35,341 nucleotides of DNA from Bradyrhizobium sp. (lineage in GTDB: Bacteria > Pseudomonadota > Alphaproteobacteria > Rhizobiales > Xanthobacteraceae), in assembly GCA_030681365.1 (NCBI GenBank), contig JAUXWH010000096.1, forward strand, positions 1 through 35,341, in the 5' to 3' direction. How positions within the stretch are numbered: the stretch's first letter is position 1; each line of letters starts with the position of its first letter. Positions 16,016-23,998 of this stretch are shown here, in pieces. The notes beneath the pieces were generated by a model. It made no database searches. It had not been told where the DNA came from and saw nothing but the letters and a program-made list of their open reading frames with translations. A program made the translations under genes and the position numbers.

Positions 16016-16956
16016 CAGTACCGGATCCTTGGGTCGAGCAGGGTGTAGGCAACGTCGATCAGCAGATTGACGGTGACATAGATCAGCGATGTCAAAAGGA
16101 TCATCGCCTGGATGACGGGATAGTCGCGCGCCAGCACGGCATCGACGGTGAGGCGGCCGATGCCGGGCAGGTTGAACACGCTCTCGGTGACGACCACGCC
16201 TGATATCAGCAGGGCAAAGCCGGTGCCGATCACTGTGATGACGGGCACCGCGGCGTTACGCAGCGCGTGGTGCAGCAGCACGGCGGTCTCGTTGATGCCC
16301 TTGGCGCGGGCAGTGCGCACATAATCCTCGCCGAGCACATCGAGCATCGCGGCCCGTGTCATGCGCGCGATCAGCGCGACATAGATAAAGGACAGCGTGC
16401 AGGTCGGAAGGATGATGCGCTCGAAGAACGGCCCGAAACCCTGGGTGATGCTTCTGAAACCCTGCACCGGCAGCCAGCGCAACTCGATGGCGAACACCTG
16501 GATCAGTACATAGCCGATCACGAACACCGGGACCGAGAAGCCGATCACCGACAATCCCATCACGAAGCGGTCGATCCAGGTGCCGTGTTTCCAGGCGGCG
16601 ATGACGCCGAGCGGCACCGCGACCACGATGGCGAGAATGATGGTCGACAACGCGATCGAGATCGAGGGCTCGACGCGCTGGCTGATCATTTTCATGACAG
16701 GCACGTTCGAGATCAGCGACACACCGAGATCGCCCTGCAGCAGCTTGCCGATCCAGGTGAAGAACTGCGTGTAGAGCGGTTCGTTCAGCCCGAGCGAGGT
16801 GCGGATGCGATCGAGCTGTTCGGGCGACGCATTGTCGCCCGCCAGAATCGCGGCGGGATCGCCGGGCGTCAGCCGCAGCAGGAGAAACACGAACAGTGCC
16901 ACCACGCCCATCACGGGAATGGCGGCCAGCACACGGCGAAGCAGATATCCGAGCAT
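16015..16956 (-). CDS. peptide-type ABC transporter permease (DppB-like)
   Basis: A 313-residue inner-membrane permease of the DppB/OppB type. It opens MLGYLLRRVLAAIPVMGVVA, has RLTPGDPAAILAG after the first membrane segment, and carries the EAA-like loop DYVRTARAKGINE before the last segments; the C-terminus LLDPRIRY is typical. Partner of the DppC-like protein, with overlapping stop and start codons. The M20 carboxypeptidase gene lies upstream on the same strand, 265 bp away, with one repeat between. The transported substrate is predicted to be a peptide or related amide because of the hydrolase neighbours, but dipeptide-type systems also carry nickel or sugars. Confidence 0.93.
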   Translation of the reverse strand: MLGYLLRRVLAAIPVMGVVALFVFLLLRLTPGDPAAILAGDNASPEQLDRIRTSLGLNEPLYTQFFTWIGKLLQGDLGVSLISNVPVMKMISQRVEPSISIALSTIILAIVVAVPLGVIAAWKHGTWIDRFVMGLSVIGFSVPVFVIGYVLIQVFAIELRWLPVQGFRSITQGFGPFFERIILPTCTLSFIYVALIARMTRAAMLDVLGEDYVRTARAKGINETAVLLHHALRNAAVPVITVIGTGFALLISGVVVTESVFNLPGIGRLTVDAVLARDYPVIQAMILLTSLIYVTVNLLIDVAYTLLDPRIRY

Positions 16957-17057
16957 CGTTGTCCATCAATTATGCGCCAACCGCCACCCGGTCGCCGCGG
17001 ATTTTTTTTGTTCCCGCCCGTAGCGTATCAGGTAAGCAATTTCGGTGCCATCGGGTG

Positions 17058-17087
17058 TATCTTGGCTGCTCTCGAGCAATCCGTCAA
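17058..17087 (-). promoter_or_regulatory. possible sigma-70-like promoter for permease genes
   Basis: On the minus strand TTGACG (17087-17082) is followed after 18 bases by AAGATA (17063-17058), about 100 bp upstream of the DppB-like start. The -35 hexamer is good and the -10 poor, so this is a weak prediction; it would give the transporter its own promoter downstream of the M20 gene. Confidence 0.25.
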
Positions 17088-17107
17088 AGCGCAGCCTCAT
17101 ACCTCCT

Positions 17108-17199
17108 CGTCATGCCCGGGTTTGACCCGGGCATCCACGTCTTTTCTTGCCGATCAGCGAAGGAAGACGTGGATGGCCGGGTCAAGCCCGGCCATGACG
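17108..17199. repeat. dispersed palindromic repeat, CCCGGGTTTGACCCGGG family
   Basis: CGTCATGCCCGGGTTTGACC to GGCCGGGTCAAGCCCGGC-CATGACG; inner CATCCACGTCTT pairs with AAGACGTGGATG. Two GGGTTTGACCC-type hairpins flank the long stem. Same family as 8763-8837 and 20286-20366. Confidence 0.9.
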
Positions 17200-17221
17200 G
17201 ATTGATGTTGTTCGTCTCCGT

Positions 17222-18352
17222 TCACTCCAGCGTCGCCAGCAATCCCGCCATCAGGCGACCGCGCTCGGCGAGGCTGTCGACCTCGATATGTTCGTTCAGC
17301 GTATGCGCGTCGGCGCCGCGCACGCCCAATCCGTCGAGGGTGGGGATTCCCATCGCGCCGGTAAAATTGCCGTCGGAGCCGCCGCCGGCACTGGCGTGCG
17401 GCAGTTCCTTGCCCATCGCTTTGGCGAGGCCCTGCGCCTTCTCGTACAGCGCCATGGTGCCGGCGTCCGGCTCCCATACCGGTCGGGTCACGCCGCGCGT
17501 CACTTTAAAGGTGACGTCGTTGGCGGTGCCGGACAGCGCCAGCATCCGCTCGACACCCTGGTCGAGATCGGCCTGGCGCTTGGCCATGCTCAGCGCCTCG
17601 CCGGTGCAGGTGGTGGCGACGCAGTTGACCCATTGCCCGCCATGCACGATGCCGACCGAGAAGGTGCAGTCCGCCGTGGTCATGGCGTCGATCGCCAGAA
17701 TCTGCCTGGCCATCTCGCGGATCGCCGAGCGGCCCGAGGACAGCGTGGCGCCGGCATGGCTCGGCCTGCCGGTGGCTTCGAGATTGTATCGCGCGATGGC
17801 GTAGCGCCCGGTGACGACGCCATTGTCCGGACGACCCGGTTCCGGCACCAGTACATATTTGTTGCGCGCAGCCTCGGCCTCGATGATGTCGCGGGTCGAG
17901 GGCGTGCCGACTTCCTCATCCGGCGTGAACAGCACGGTGATCGGCAGCGGCGTCGTGAAGGCCGCGCGCGCCAGTTGCCGGATCGCTTCCAGGCTGAGGT
18001 AATTGCCGCCCTTCATGTCGAAGATCCCGGGCCCGAAACACTTGTTGCCCTCGCGCCGCCAGGGCAGTTTTTCCAGCGTGCCGATCGGATGAACGGTATC
18101 GAGATGCCCCGCGATCAGGATGCCGGGTGAACCTGCTTTCGGATGCGGAAAGCGCGCGCGGACGCAGCCGGCAAAGCCCTGCCGGCCGGCGATGCGTTCG
18201 ATCGACGCGCCCATGATCGCCATGTCGCGGCCGGCGATATCGAGCATGCGCTCCACCGCAGGCGCATCGAAAGTCGGGCTTTCGCATTCCACCCAGTTGC
18301 GCAGCCCTTGCAGCATGGCCTCGGAATCGAAAGGTAAGTTGGCGGGGTTCAT
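17222..18352 (-). CDS. M20 family metallopeptidase (carboxypeptidase G2-like)
   Basis: A 376-residue di-zinc peptidase of the ArgE/CPG2 group, likely cleaving a C-terminal residue from a small peptide or N-acyl amino acid. Ligands and catalytic residues are in order: His83 and Asp85 in AGHLDTV, bridging Asp112 in GIFDMKGGN, Glu146/Glu147 in TPDEEVGT, Glu171 in VPEPGR, and a C-terminal His in ADAHTLNEH. No signal peptide is visible, so it is probably cytoplasmic and acts after uptake. It diverges from the binding-protein gene across 293 bp and lies upstream of the permeases. Start ATG at 18352 follows AAAGAGAAG. Confidence 0.9.
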   Translation of the reverse strand: MNPANLPFDSEAMLQGLRNWVECESPTFDAPAVERMLDIAGRDMAIMGASIERIAGRQGFAGCVRARFPHPKAGSPGILIAGHLDTVHPIGTLEKLPWRREGNKCFGPGIFDMKGGNYLSLEAIRQLARAAFTTPLPITVLFTPDEEVGTPSTRDIIEAEAARNKYVLVPEPGRPDNGVVTGRYAIARYNLEATGRPSHAGATLSSGRSAIREMARQILAIDAMTTADCTFSVGIVHGGQWVNCVATTCTGEALSMAKRQADLDQGVERMLALSGTANDVTFKVTRGVTRPVWEPDAGTMALYEKAQGLAKAMGKELPHASAGGGSDGNFTGAMGIPTLDGLGVRGADAHTLNEHIEVDSLAERGRLMAGLLATLE

Positions 18353-18645
18353 TGGCTTCTCTTTGTTCTGGAACGGATGTTGTGCTGACGCGCCGGTCTC
18401 GGCGAGAGGCTTGCGAGCAAGATCCTTACGAAAGTGACCGGCGGTGAGTTTGTAAAGTGAAACTTGACCGTTGGCTGCGGCCCATTCGCCGCGCGTCCAT
18501 GAACGAAAACCCGATTGACGCGCAACGCGTCAGGTGCAAGTCTCGAATACCCTCGGAGTTACAGCGTGTTAGTTGCGCCTAAATAACGCACCGCATGCAT
18601 AACTTGTCATCGGGTTTTGATTAGTTTCACGTCAGGAGAGTTTGA
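18353..18645. other. divergent intergenic region between M20 and binding-protein genes
   Basis: This 293-bp region must hold promoters for both the binding protein (plus) and the M20/transporter block (minus). It includes a TTGACG at 18515-18520 on the plus strand without a good -10 at the usual distance, and a CAGGAGAGTT ribosome binding site before 18646. I see no clear operator. Confidence 0.4.
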
Positions 18646-20253
18646 ATGTTCCACATCTCGCGTTGGAAACGGCCCACGATAGCGACCGGTGTCGCGCTGT
18701 CGGTCCTTGCGCTTTCGGCAGCCTTGGCGCCGCAGGCGCACGCGGCCGGCAAGACCCTCACCGCGGTGATGCATTCCGATTTGCGCGTGATCGACCCCGG
18801 TCTGACCACCGCCTACATCACCCGCGATCACGGTTACATGGTCTACGACACGCTGGTGGCGACGGACTCGAGCTTCAAGGTCCAGCCGCAGATGGCGGAT
18901 TGGAAAATCAGCGACGACAAGCTCACCTACACGTTCACTTTGCGCGACGGCCTGAAATGGCATGACGGCAAGCCGGTGACGGCGGAAGACTGCGTCGCGT
19001 CGCTGAAGCGCTGGGGCAAGAACGACGGCATGGGCCAGAAGCTGATGGATTTCACCGCCAGCATCACGGCCGCTGACGACAAGACCATCGTGCTGAAATT
19101 GAAGGAGCCCTACGGCCTGGTGCTGGAGTCGCTCGGCAAGCCGTCTTCGCTGGTGCCGTTCATGATGCCGAAGCGCCTGGCCGAGACCGAGCCGGGCAAG
19201 GCGATCGCCGAACAGGTCGGCTCCGGCCCGTTCAAGTTCGTGCAGGCCGAATTCCAGCCCGGCGTGAAAGTGGTCTACGAGAAGAACAAGGACTATGTCC
19301 CGCGCAAGGAGCCGGCGAGCTGGACCTCCGGCGGCAAGGTGGTGAAGGTCGACCGCGTCGAATGGCTGACGATGCCCGATGCGCAGACCGCGATGAACGC
19401 GCTGCAATCCGGCGATATCGACTTCATGGAGAATCTGTCGTTCGATCTGCTGCCGCTGCTGGAGGGCAACAAGGACTTCAAGGTTGAAGTGCTCAACAAG
19501 TTCGGCTTCCAGACGCTCGGGCGGATGAACTTCACGCTTCCGCCGTTCGACAACGTCAAGGTCCGCCGCGCCGCGTTTCTGGCCATGAGCCAGAAGCCGG
19601 TGCTCGACGCGCTGGTCGGCAATCCCAAATACTACAAGATCTGCGGCGCGATCTTCATTTGCGATACGCCGCTCGCCACCGACGTCGGCGCGGAGACGCT
19701 GATGAAGGGCAACGGCATGGCGGAAGCCAAAAAGCTGCTCGCCGAGTCCGGTTATGACGGCACCCCCGTCGTGGTGATGGCGCCGGGTGACGTCGTCACG
19801 CTGAAGGCGCAGCCGATCGTGGCGGCGCAGCTGTTGCGCGAAGCCGGCTTCAAGGTCGACGTGCAGGCCACCGACTGGCAGACCGTGGTGACCCGCCGCG
19901 CCAGCCAGAAGCCCGTGAAGGAGGGCGGCTGGAACATGTTCTTCACCAACTGGGTCGCCGCCGACGTCGCCAACCCCGTCGTCAACGTCTCTATCAGCGG
20001 TCGCGGCACCAAGGGCGGCTGGTTCGGCTGGGCCGAGGACGCCAAGGTCGAGCAGCTGCGCGATGCCTATGCGCGTGCATCGACCCCGGAAGACCAGAAG
20101 AAGATCGCCGCCGACCTGCAGAAGCATGCCTATGAGCAGGCGATCTACATCCCGCTCGGCCAGTATCAGATCCCGAGCGGCTGGAGCACCAAACTCTCCG
20201 GCGTCCTCGACGGCCCGGCGACGCCGGTGTTCTGGAACATCGAGAAGAAGTAA
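18646..20253 (+). CDS. ABC transporter substrate-binding protein (peptide/nickel type, SBP family 5)
   Basis: A 535-residue periplasmic binding protein of the DppA/OppA class. The N-terminal signal peptide (residues 1-33, Arg/Lys-rich start, hydrophobic core, AHA cleavage site) marks export. The mature part has DPGLTTAYITRDHGYMVYDT, FTLRDGLKWHDGKPVTAEDC and GSGPFKFV, all typical of family 5. A Cys pair in KICGAIFICDTPL is common in alphaproteobacterial members. It is the only binding protein near the permeases and is divergent from them across the M20 gene, so it probably serves that transporter. CAGGAGAGTTTGA precedes the ATG. A repeat follows the stop codon. Confidence 0.93.
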   Translation: MFHISRWKRPTIATGVALSVLALSAALAPQAHAAGKTLTAVMHSDLRVIDPGLTTAYITRDHGYMVYDTLVATDSSFKVQPQMADWKISDDKLTYTFTLRDGLKWHDGKPVTAEDCVASLKRWGKNDGMGQKLMDFTASITAADDKTIVLKLKEPYGLVLESLGKPSSLVPFMMPKRLAETEPGKAIAEQVGSGPFKFVQAEFQPGVKVVYEKNKDYVPRKEPASWTSGGKVVKVDRVEWLTMPDAQTAMNALQSGDIDFMENLSFDLLPLLEGNKDFKVEVLNKFGFQTLGRMNFTLPPFDNVKVRRAAFLAMSQKPVLDALVGNPKYYKICGAIFICDTPLATDVGAETLMKGNGMAEAKKLLAESGYDGTPVVVMAPGDVVTLKAQPIVAAQLLREAGFKVDVQATDWQTVVTRRASQKPVKEGGWNMFFTNWVAADVANPVVNVSISGRGTKGGWFGWAEDAKVEQLRDAYARASTPEDQKKIAADLQKHAYEQAIYIPLGQYQIPSGWSTKLSGVLDGPATPVFWNIEKK

Positions 20254-20285
20254 GGGGCGGGGCTTTACCCGCTCGTTCGAAACGA

Positions 20286-20366
20286 CGTCATGCCCGGCCT
20301 TGTGCCGGGCATTTTCGTTCTGGTGGAGGTACGTAAGTTAGGTGGAGGGGCGCGCCCGGGCATGAC
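20286..20366. repeat. dispersed palindromic repeat, CCCGG family (degraded)
   Basis: CGTCATGCCCGGCCTTGTGC-CGGGCA at the left and GCCCGGGCATGAC at the right; the interior no longer pairs fully. It follows the binding-protein gene by 33 bp. No other feature is seen up to the next gene at 20530. Confidence 0.7.
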
Positions 20367-20529
20367 ACACGTTGTCTGCTCCGATGGCTGCCAGGAACCA
20401 TTCGCGGGGCAGGAGGTTCCGGGGCGCCTTTTGCGTAGACTTTTTCGGTCGCCGATTGAGGCTCACAGCCGGAAAACAGTGCTAGTATTGCGGCAAGATT
20501 AAATTGAGCCACTTGGCGTGAGGCTTGTC

Positions 20530-21789
20530 ATGGACCAAACGACTCCAGCCAATGAGCTTGGTCGCCTTGAAGCGCTGAAAGCCTACGCCATCGTCGACAC
20601 GCTTCCGGAAGCTGGTTTCGATGAAATCGCCGAACTGGCGGCGCAGATCTGCAACTGCCCCGCCGGCTTGGTCAGCTTCGTTGATGCTTCGCGGCAATGG
20701 ATCAAGGCAAAGTATGGTTCACTTCCGGCGGAGCTTTCCGAATGCCCGCGCGAAATTTCGGTTTGCAGGGCCACGGTTTGTATCGACGACATCCTCTACA
20801 TTCCCGACCTGTCGCAGGATCAGAGATTTAACGCCAGTCCGCTGGTGACGGAGGGTTTGCGTCTGCGCTTCTACTGCGGCGTTCCGCTCATCACGCAGGA
20901 CGGTCACGCGCTGGGTTCGCTGTGCGTCATCGACTTCAAGCCGCGCGAACTTTCCTTCGAGCAGCAGGAGGCATTGAGGCGGCTGTCGCGGCAGACGATG
21001 GTTCACCTGGAACTGCGACGGCAATTGCTCGAGCGCAACGCGATGCTGCATGAACTGAAGCGCGCGCGCGACCTTGCCGTTGCCGAGAAAGGCGAGTCGG
21101 ACCGGCTGCTCCTGAATATTCTGCCGCCTCCCATCGCTCATGAGCTGAAGACAAGCGAGCGCGTTCAGCCGCGCTTCTTTGACTCCGCGACCGTGATCCT
21201 GATCGACTTCAGCGGGTTCACCCGTCTCGTCGAAACCATGGAGCCGGCGAGCGTCATCGACCAGCTCGACCAGCACTTCACCAGATTCGACGACATCATG
21301 GCGGAACATCGTCTGGAAAAGCTCAAGACGATCGGAGATGCCTATCTCGCCGTCGGCGGCGTGCCGGAACCCAATCGCACCCACGCCGTTGACGCCTCAT
21401 TGTGCGCGCTGCGGATACTTGATCACTTGGCCAGGCTCAATCGGCAACGGGAGAAGCTGCGCCTGCTGGCCTGGCAGGTGAGGATTGGGATCAATACCGG
21501 CCCGGTTATCGCCGGCGTCGTGGGCAAGCACAAGTTTACCTACGACATCTGGGGCAACACGGTGAATACGACGCAGCGCGTCGAAGCTTCCGGAGTGCCG
21601 GGCCGCGTCGGTATTTCCGAATCTACCTGGCAGCACGTCAAGTCACGCTTCGAGACCGATGCCCGCGGCGCCATCGAGGTGAAGCACCAGGGTTCGGTAA
21701 ACATGTACTACCTTAATCGCATCAGGCCCGAACTGGCCTCTGATGCCGCCGGGATCACGCCTAACGACAGGTTTTGGAAGCAGGAATGA
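20530..21789 (+). CDS. GAF domain-containing class III adenylate cyclase
   Basis: A 419-residue soluble signalling enzyme predicted to make cAMP. A GAF domain (about residues 20-160, with GLVSFVDASRQWIKAKYG and CVIDFKPRELS) senses a small ligand or redox state. A short helical linker (about 165-190) leads to the cyclase domain. Metal Asp226 (LIDFSGFT) and Asp270 (KTIGDAYLAVGG), adenine-specifying Lys266 and Asp339 (YDIWGNTVN), and transition-state Asn346 and Arg350 are all present, so a homodimer should have two complete sites and prefer ATP. The ATG at 20530 has GTGAGG at good spacing; a GTG at 20518 is a less likely start. No partner kinase or effector is nearby. Confidence 0.9.
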   Translation: MDQTTPANELGRLEALKAYAIVDTLPEAGFDEIAELAAQICNCPAGLVSFVDASRQWIKAKYGSLPAELSECPREISVCRATVCIDDILYIPDLSQDQRFNASPLVTEGLRLRFYCGVPLITQDGHALGSLCVIDFKPRELSFEQQEALRRLSRQTMVHLELRRQLLERNAMLHELKRARDLAVAEKGESDRLLLNILPPPIAHELKTSERVQPRFFDSATVILIDFSGFTRLVETMEPASVIDQLDQHFTRFDDIMAEHRLEKLKTIGDAYLAVGGVPEPNRTHAVDASLCALRILDHLARLNRQREKLRLLAWQVRIGINTGPVIAGVVGKHKFTYDIWGNTVNTTQRVEASGVPGRVGISESTWQHVKSRFETDARGAIEVKHQGSVNMYYLNRIRPELASDAAGITPNDRFWKQE

Positions 21790-21904
21790 GTGCGCGAGCC
21801 GGCCCCGCGAACGATCGCCGTTTGCGCACCACGAAGTCCGACACCCGGGCGCAGGTCCATTACTACCTACTGCGCAGCATCGCGATCACGCGCGAACCAA
21901 GTCC

Positions 21905-22128
21905 ATCAGCATGGAGGGCAAAGGCGCTTGGCGCTACAGCGTCTTCGAACGGCTGGCGCGGCGCCAAAGACGAAGGTGTCGCTGAGACTGCCGAAGCGTC
22001 GGCGAGGTATGAAACTGAATCGGTCGGCGCCTCGATTTCTACAATGGCCGCCGACCGCATAACGCCTTGACGATGCCACACCAGATCAAGCCTACTTCAG
22101 TGAGCCGCCAGTCCGCTTGGCGGCCTAA
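21905..22128 (+). pseudogene. IS3-family transposase (OrfB) C-terminal remnant
   Basis: Conceptual translation in two frames recovers the end of an IS3-type integrase-like transposase. From 21905 one reads ISMEGKGAWRYSVFERLARR, matching the usual ISMDGKGAWRDNVFVERLWR. After a stop-filled middle, the same frame at 22019 gives IGRRLDFYNGRRPHNAL. A one-base deletion near 22070 then shifts to DATPDQAYFSEPPVRLAA, ending at TAA 22126-22128, the expected C-terminus. The rest of the element, including OrfA, the catalytic DDE residues and inverted repeats, is not found. The copy is clearly dead. It sits between the cyclase gene and the phospholipase D-like gene and marks past insertion there. Confidence 0.85.
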
Positions 22129-22171
22129 ACACGGCAGGCGCTCCCCTCATCGCGCGGAGAGTCTGTTCAGA

Positions 22172-22187
22172 AAACCGGAACCGGTTT
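22172..22187. promoter_or_regulatory. inverted repeat AAACCGG-AA-CCGGTTT before PLD gene
   Basis: A perfect 7-bp inverted repeat with a 2-bp spacer ends eight bases before the ATG at 22195. It covers the place where a Shine-Dalgarno would be, and no strong one is seen, so it could be an operator or affect translation. It could also be a chance or transposon-end sequence. Confidence 0.4.
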
Positions 22188-22194
22188 GAGCTGT

Positions 22195-23688
22195 ATGAAC
22201 GACGAAAACGAGCGAATACTGACAGTTGGTCGGAATTGCTGGCGCATAGCGCGGGCGCGGCGTTTGGCGCTCATTGTCGACGCAGCTGACTACTTTCGCC
22301 ATGCTAAAAGCGCGATGCTGAAGGCTCAGCACAGTATCATGTTGATCGGGTGGGATTTTGACACGCGAATCAAACTGGAACCTGAGAGGCAAACGCTTGA
22401 AGGGCCGAACCAGCTTGGCGAGTTTTTATCGTGGCTCCCGAAACACCGTGAGCACCTCAATGTCTATGTCCTCAAATGGGACTTGGGCATGATACAGGCA
22501 TTGGGGCGAGGCATGACGCCATTTTTCGTTATGGACTGGATAACAGACAAAAAGCTGCATCTAAGATTGGATCATTCCCATCCTGTCGGAGCTGCTCATC
22601 ACCAGAAAATCGTCGTCATCGACGATGCGCTCGCGTTCTGTGGCGGAATTGACATGACGGTCGATCGTTGGGACACCCCGCAACATCTGGACGATAACCC
22701 ACTACGCACGAAGCCGAGTGGGCGGGCATATGGTCCCTGGCATGACGCGACCACCGCCGTTGATGGCGATGCCGCGGAGGCTATCGCCGACTTGGCTCGC
22801 GAACGCTGGCACCGAGGAACTGGAACGCTGCTTCCTCCGGCCCCGACGAAGGCGAACCTTTGGCCTGAAGAACTATCACCTACCACAGAACATGTTGAGG
22901 TAGCTATAGCTCGTACGATCCCGGAGTTGGGTGACCAACATGAGGTTCACGAAATACAGTCGCTTTACCTCGATGCGATTGGAGCGGCCAATCAAACGGT
23001 CTATATAGAAACGCAGTACCTAGCCTCGCGCAAAATTGCTGATGCCATGGTCAGACGTCTAAAGGAAGCCAGCGGTCCCGAGATTATATTGGTGCTTCCG
23101 AAAACGACGGAAGGATGGCTGGAGCACAAGGCAATGGACGGCGCGCGTCGTAAGTTGCTTCACGAGCTATGGAAAGCTGACAGGAACAATCGGCTTGGCG
23201 TTTACTACCCCGTAACCGCCGGAAATCAACCGATCTACGTGCATGCAAAAATTTTGACTGTTGATGACAAGCTGCTTCGGGTCGGATCGTCCAATCTGAA
23301 CAATCGCTCGATGGGCTTCGATACCGAGTGCGATCTCGCTGTGGAAGCAACGGGCCAATCTGCAGATCAGATGAAATTGCGAAGCACGATCTTGGGAGTT
23401 CGCGACAACCTCCTTTGTGAACATTTGGGCATCGAGCCGCACATTTTTTCTGCCGCATTAGACGTCAACGCCGGTTCTGTGCTGAAGGCGATCGAAGCGT
23501 TGCGCAACTCCGGAAAAACATTAAAGCCGTTTGATCGGGCAACAATTGAGAATGACGAGAGTGTGCTTGCGGAGAATGACTTGCTCGATCCGGAAAAGAT
23601 GCCGAAGGTCTGGAGCCAGCGGATCGTGGAAAAGATTGCAAGCGTCCCCAAGATATTTAGTTCAGGTTGGATTCGAGGTTCGAGTTGA
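22195..23688 (+). CDS. phospholipase D-like domain protein (two HKD motifs)
   Basis: A 497-residue phosphatidyltransferase/phospholipase of the PLD superfamily. Both HKD motifs are intact: His136, Lys138, Asp143 in HHQKIVVIDD, followed by GGIDMT; and His350, Lys352, Asp357 in VHAKILTVDD, followed by GSSNLNNRSMG. It therefore should form a single-chain two-half active site acting on phospholipid. Many relatives carry a C-terminal VTT/DedA-like membrane domain; none is present here and the C-terminus is soluble. Codon use is visibly more AT-rich than in all neighbours, suggesting transfer. It lies between an IS3 relic and the 3' end of tRNA-Leu. ATG at 22195 is preferred over TTG at 22186. Confidence 0.9.
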   Translation: MNDENERILTVGRNCWRIARARRLALIVDAADYFRHAKSAMLKAQHSIMLIGWDFDTRIKLEPERQTLEGPNQLGEFLSWLPKHREHLNVYVLKWDLGMIQALGRGMTPFFVMDWITDKKLHLRLDHSHPVGAAHHQKIVVIDDALAFCGGIDMTVDRWDTPQHLDDNPLRTKPSGRAYGPWHDATTAVDGDAAEAIADLARERWHRGTGTLLPPAPTKANLWPEELSPTTEHVEVAIARTIPELGDQHEVHEIQSLYLDAIGAANQTVYIETQYLASRKIADAMVRRLKEASGPEIILVLPKTTEGWLEHKAMDGARRKLLHELWKADRNNRLGVYYPVTAGNQPIYVHAKILTVDDKLLRVGSSNLNNRSMGFDTECDLAVEATGQSADQMKLRSTILGVRDNLLCEHLGIEPHIFSAALDVNAGSVLKAIEALRNSGKTLKPFDRATIENDESVLAENDLLDPEKMPKVWSQRIVEKIASVPKIFSSGWIRGSS

Positions 23689-23739
23689 GGTGCATCAGCC
23701 GGACCGGTTAACTTGAGACGGCAGGCATTGCCTTGGCCT

Positions 23740-23826
23740 TGGTGCGGGCGGTGGGACTCGAACCCACACGACGTTGCCATCGAGGGATTTTAAGTCCCTT
23801 GCGTCTACCAGTTCCGCCACGTCCGC
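23740..23826 (-). tRNA. tRNA-Leu(UAA)
   Basis: An 87-nt class II tRNA including encoded CCA. The anticodon stem AGGGA/TCCCT closes the loop CTTAAAA, giving anticodon TAA. The D arm is GCG-GAACTGGTAGA-CGC, the variable arm CGATG-GCAA-CGTCG, and the T arm GTGGG-TTCGAGT-CCCAC. The acceptor stem GCGGACG/CGCCCGC has an A-C mismatch at pair 5-68. The 3' end faces the phospholipase D-like gene, 51 bp away. Confidence 0.97.
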
Positions 23827-23998
23827 TTTGGTCACGAGATCAGATACTTAGCGCGTTTCCTCTGCCCAGGGAAATGGGGTAGGCTGCAGGGCGGCGCCGA
23901 GGCTTGCTTAAGGCAGCGCGCGCGCCAAGGCAAAGCCTCAATCCCGACATCCCCGCCTGCTTTAGGCAATCTCAACATTGTCCGTTTACGAAAGCCGC

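Noticed and set aside
18607..20127. 506-codon minus-strand frame
   Set aside because: Antisense shadow of the substrate-binding protein gene, which has a signal peptide and family motifs.
21786..22070. 94-codon frame overlapping the cyclase stop by ATGA, with a fair ribosome binding site
   Set aside because: Its second half coincides with the IS3 transposase relic read in another frame, so it is most likely a chance frame through dead DNA.
23690..23740. Attachment-site duplication of the tRNA 3' end
   Set aside because: I looked for a second copy of the tRNA 3' end near the IS relic and found none, so an attachment site is not claimed.
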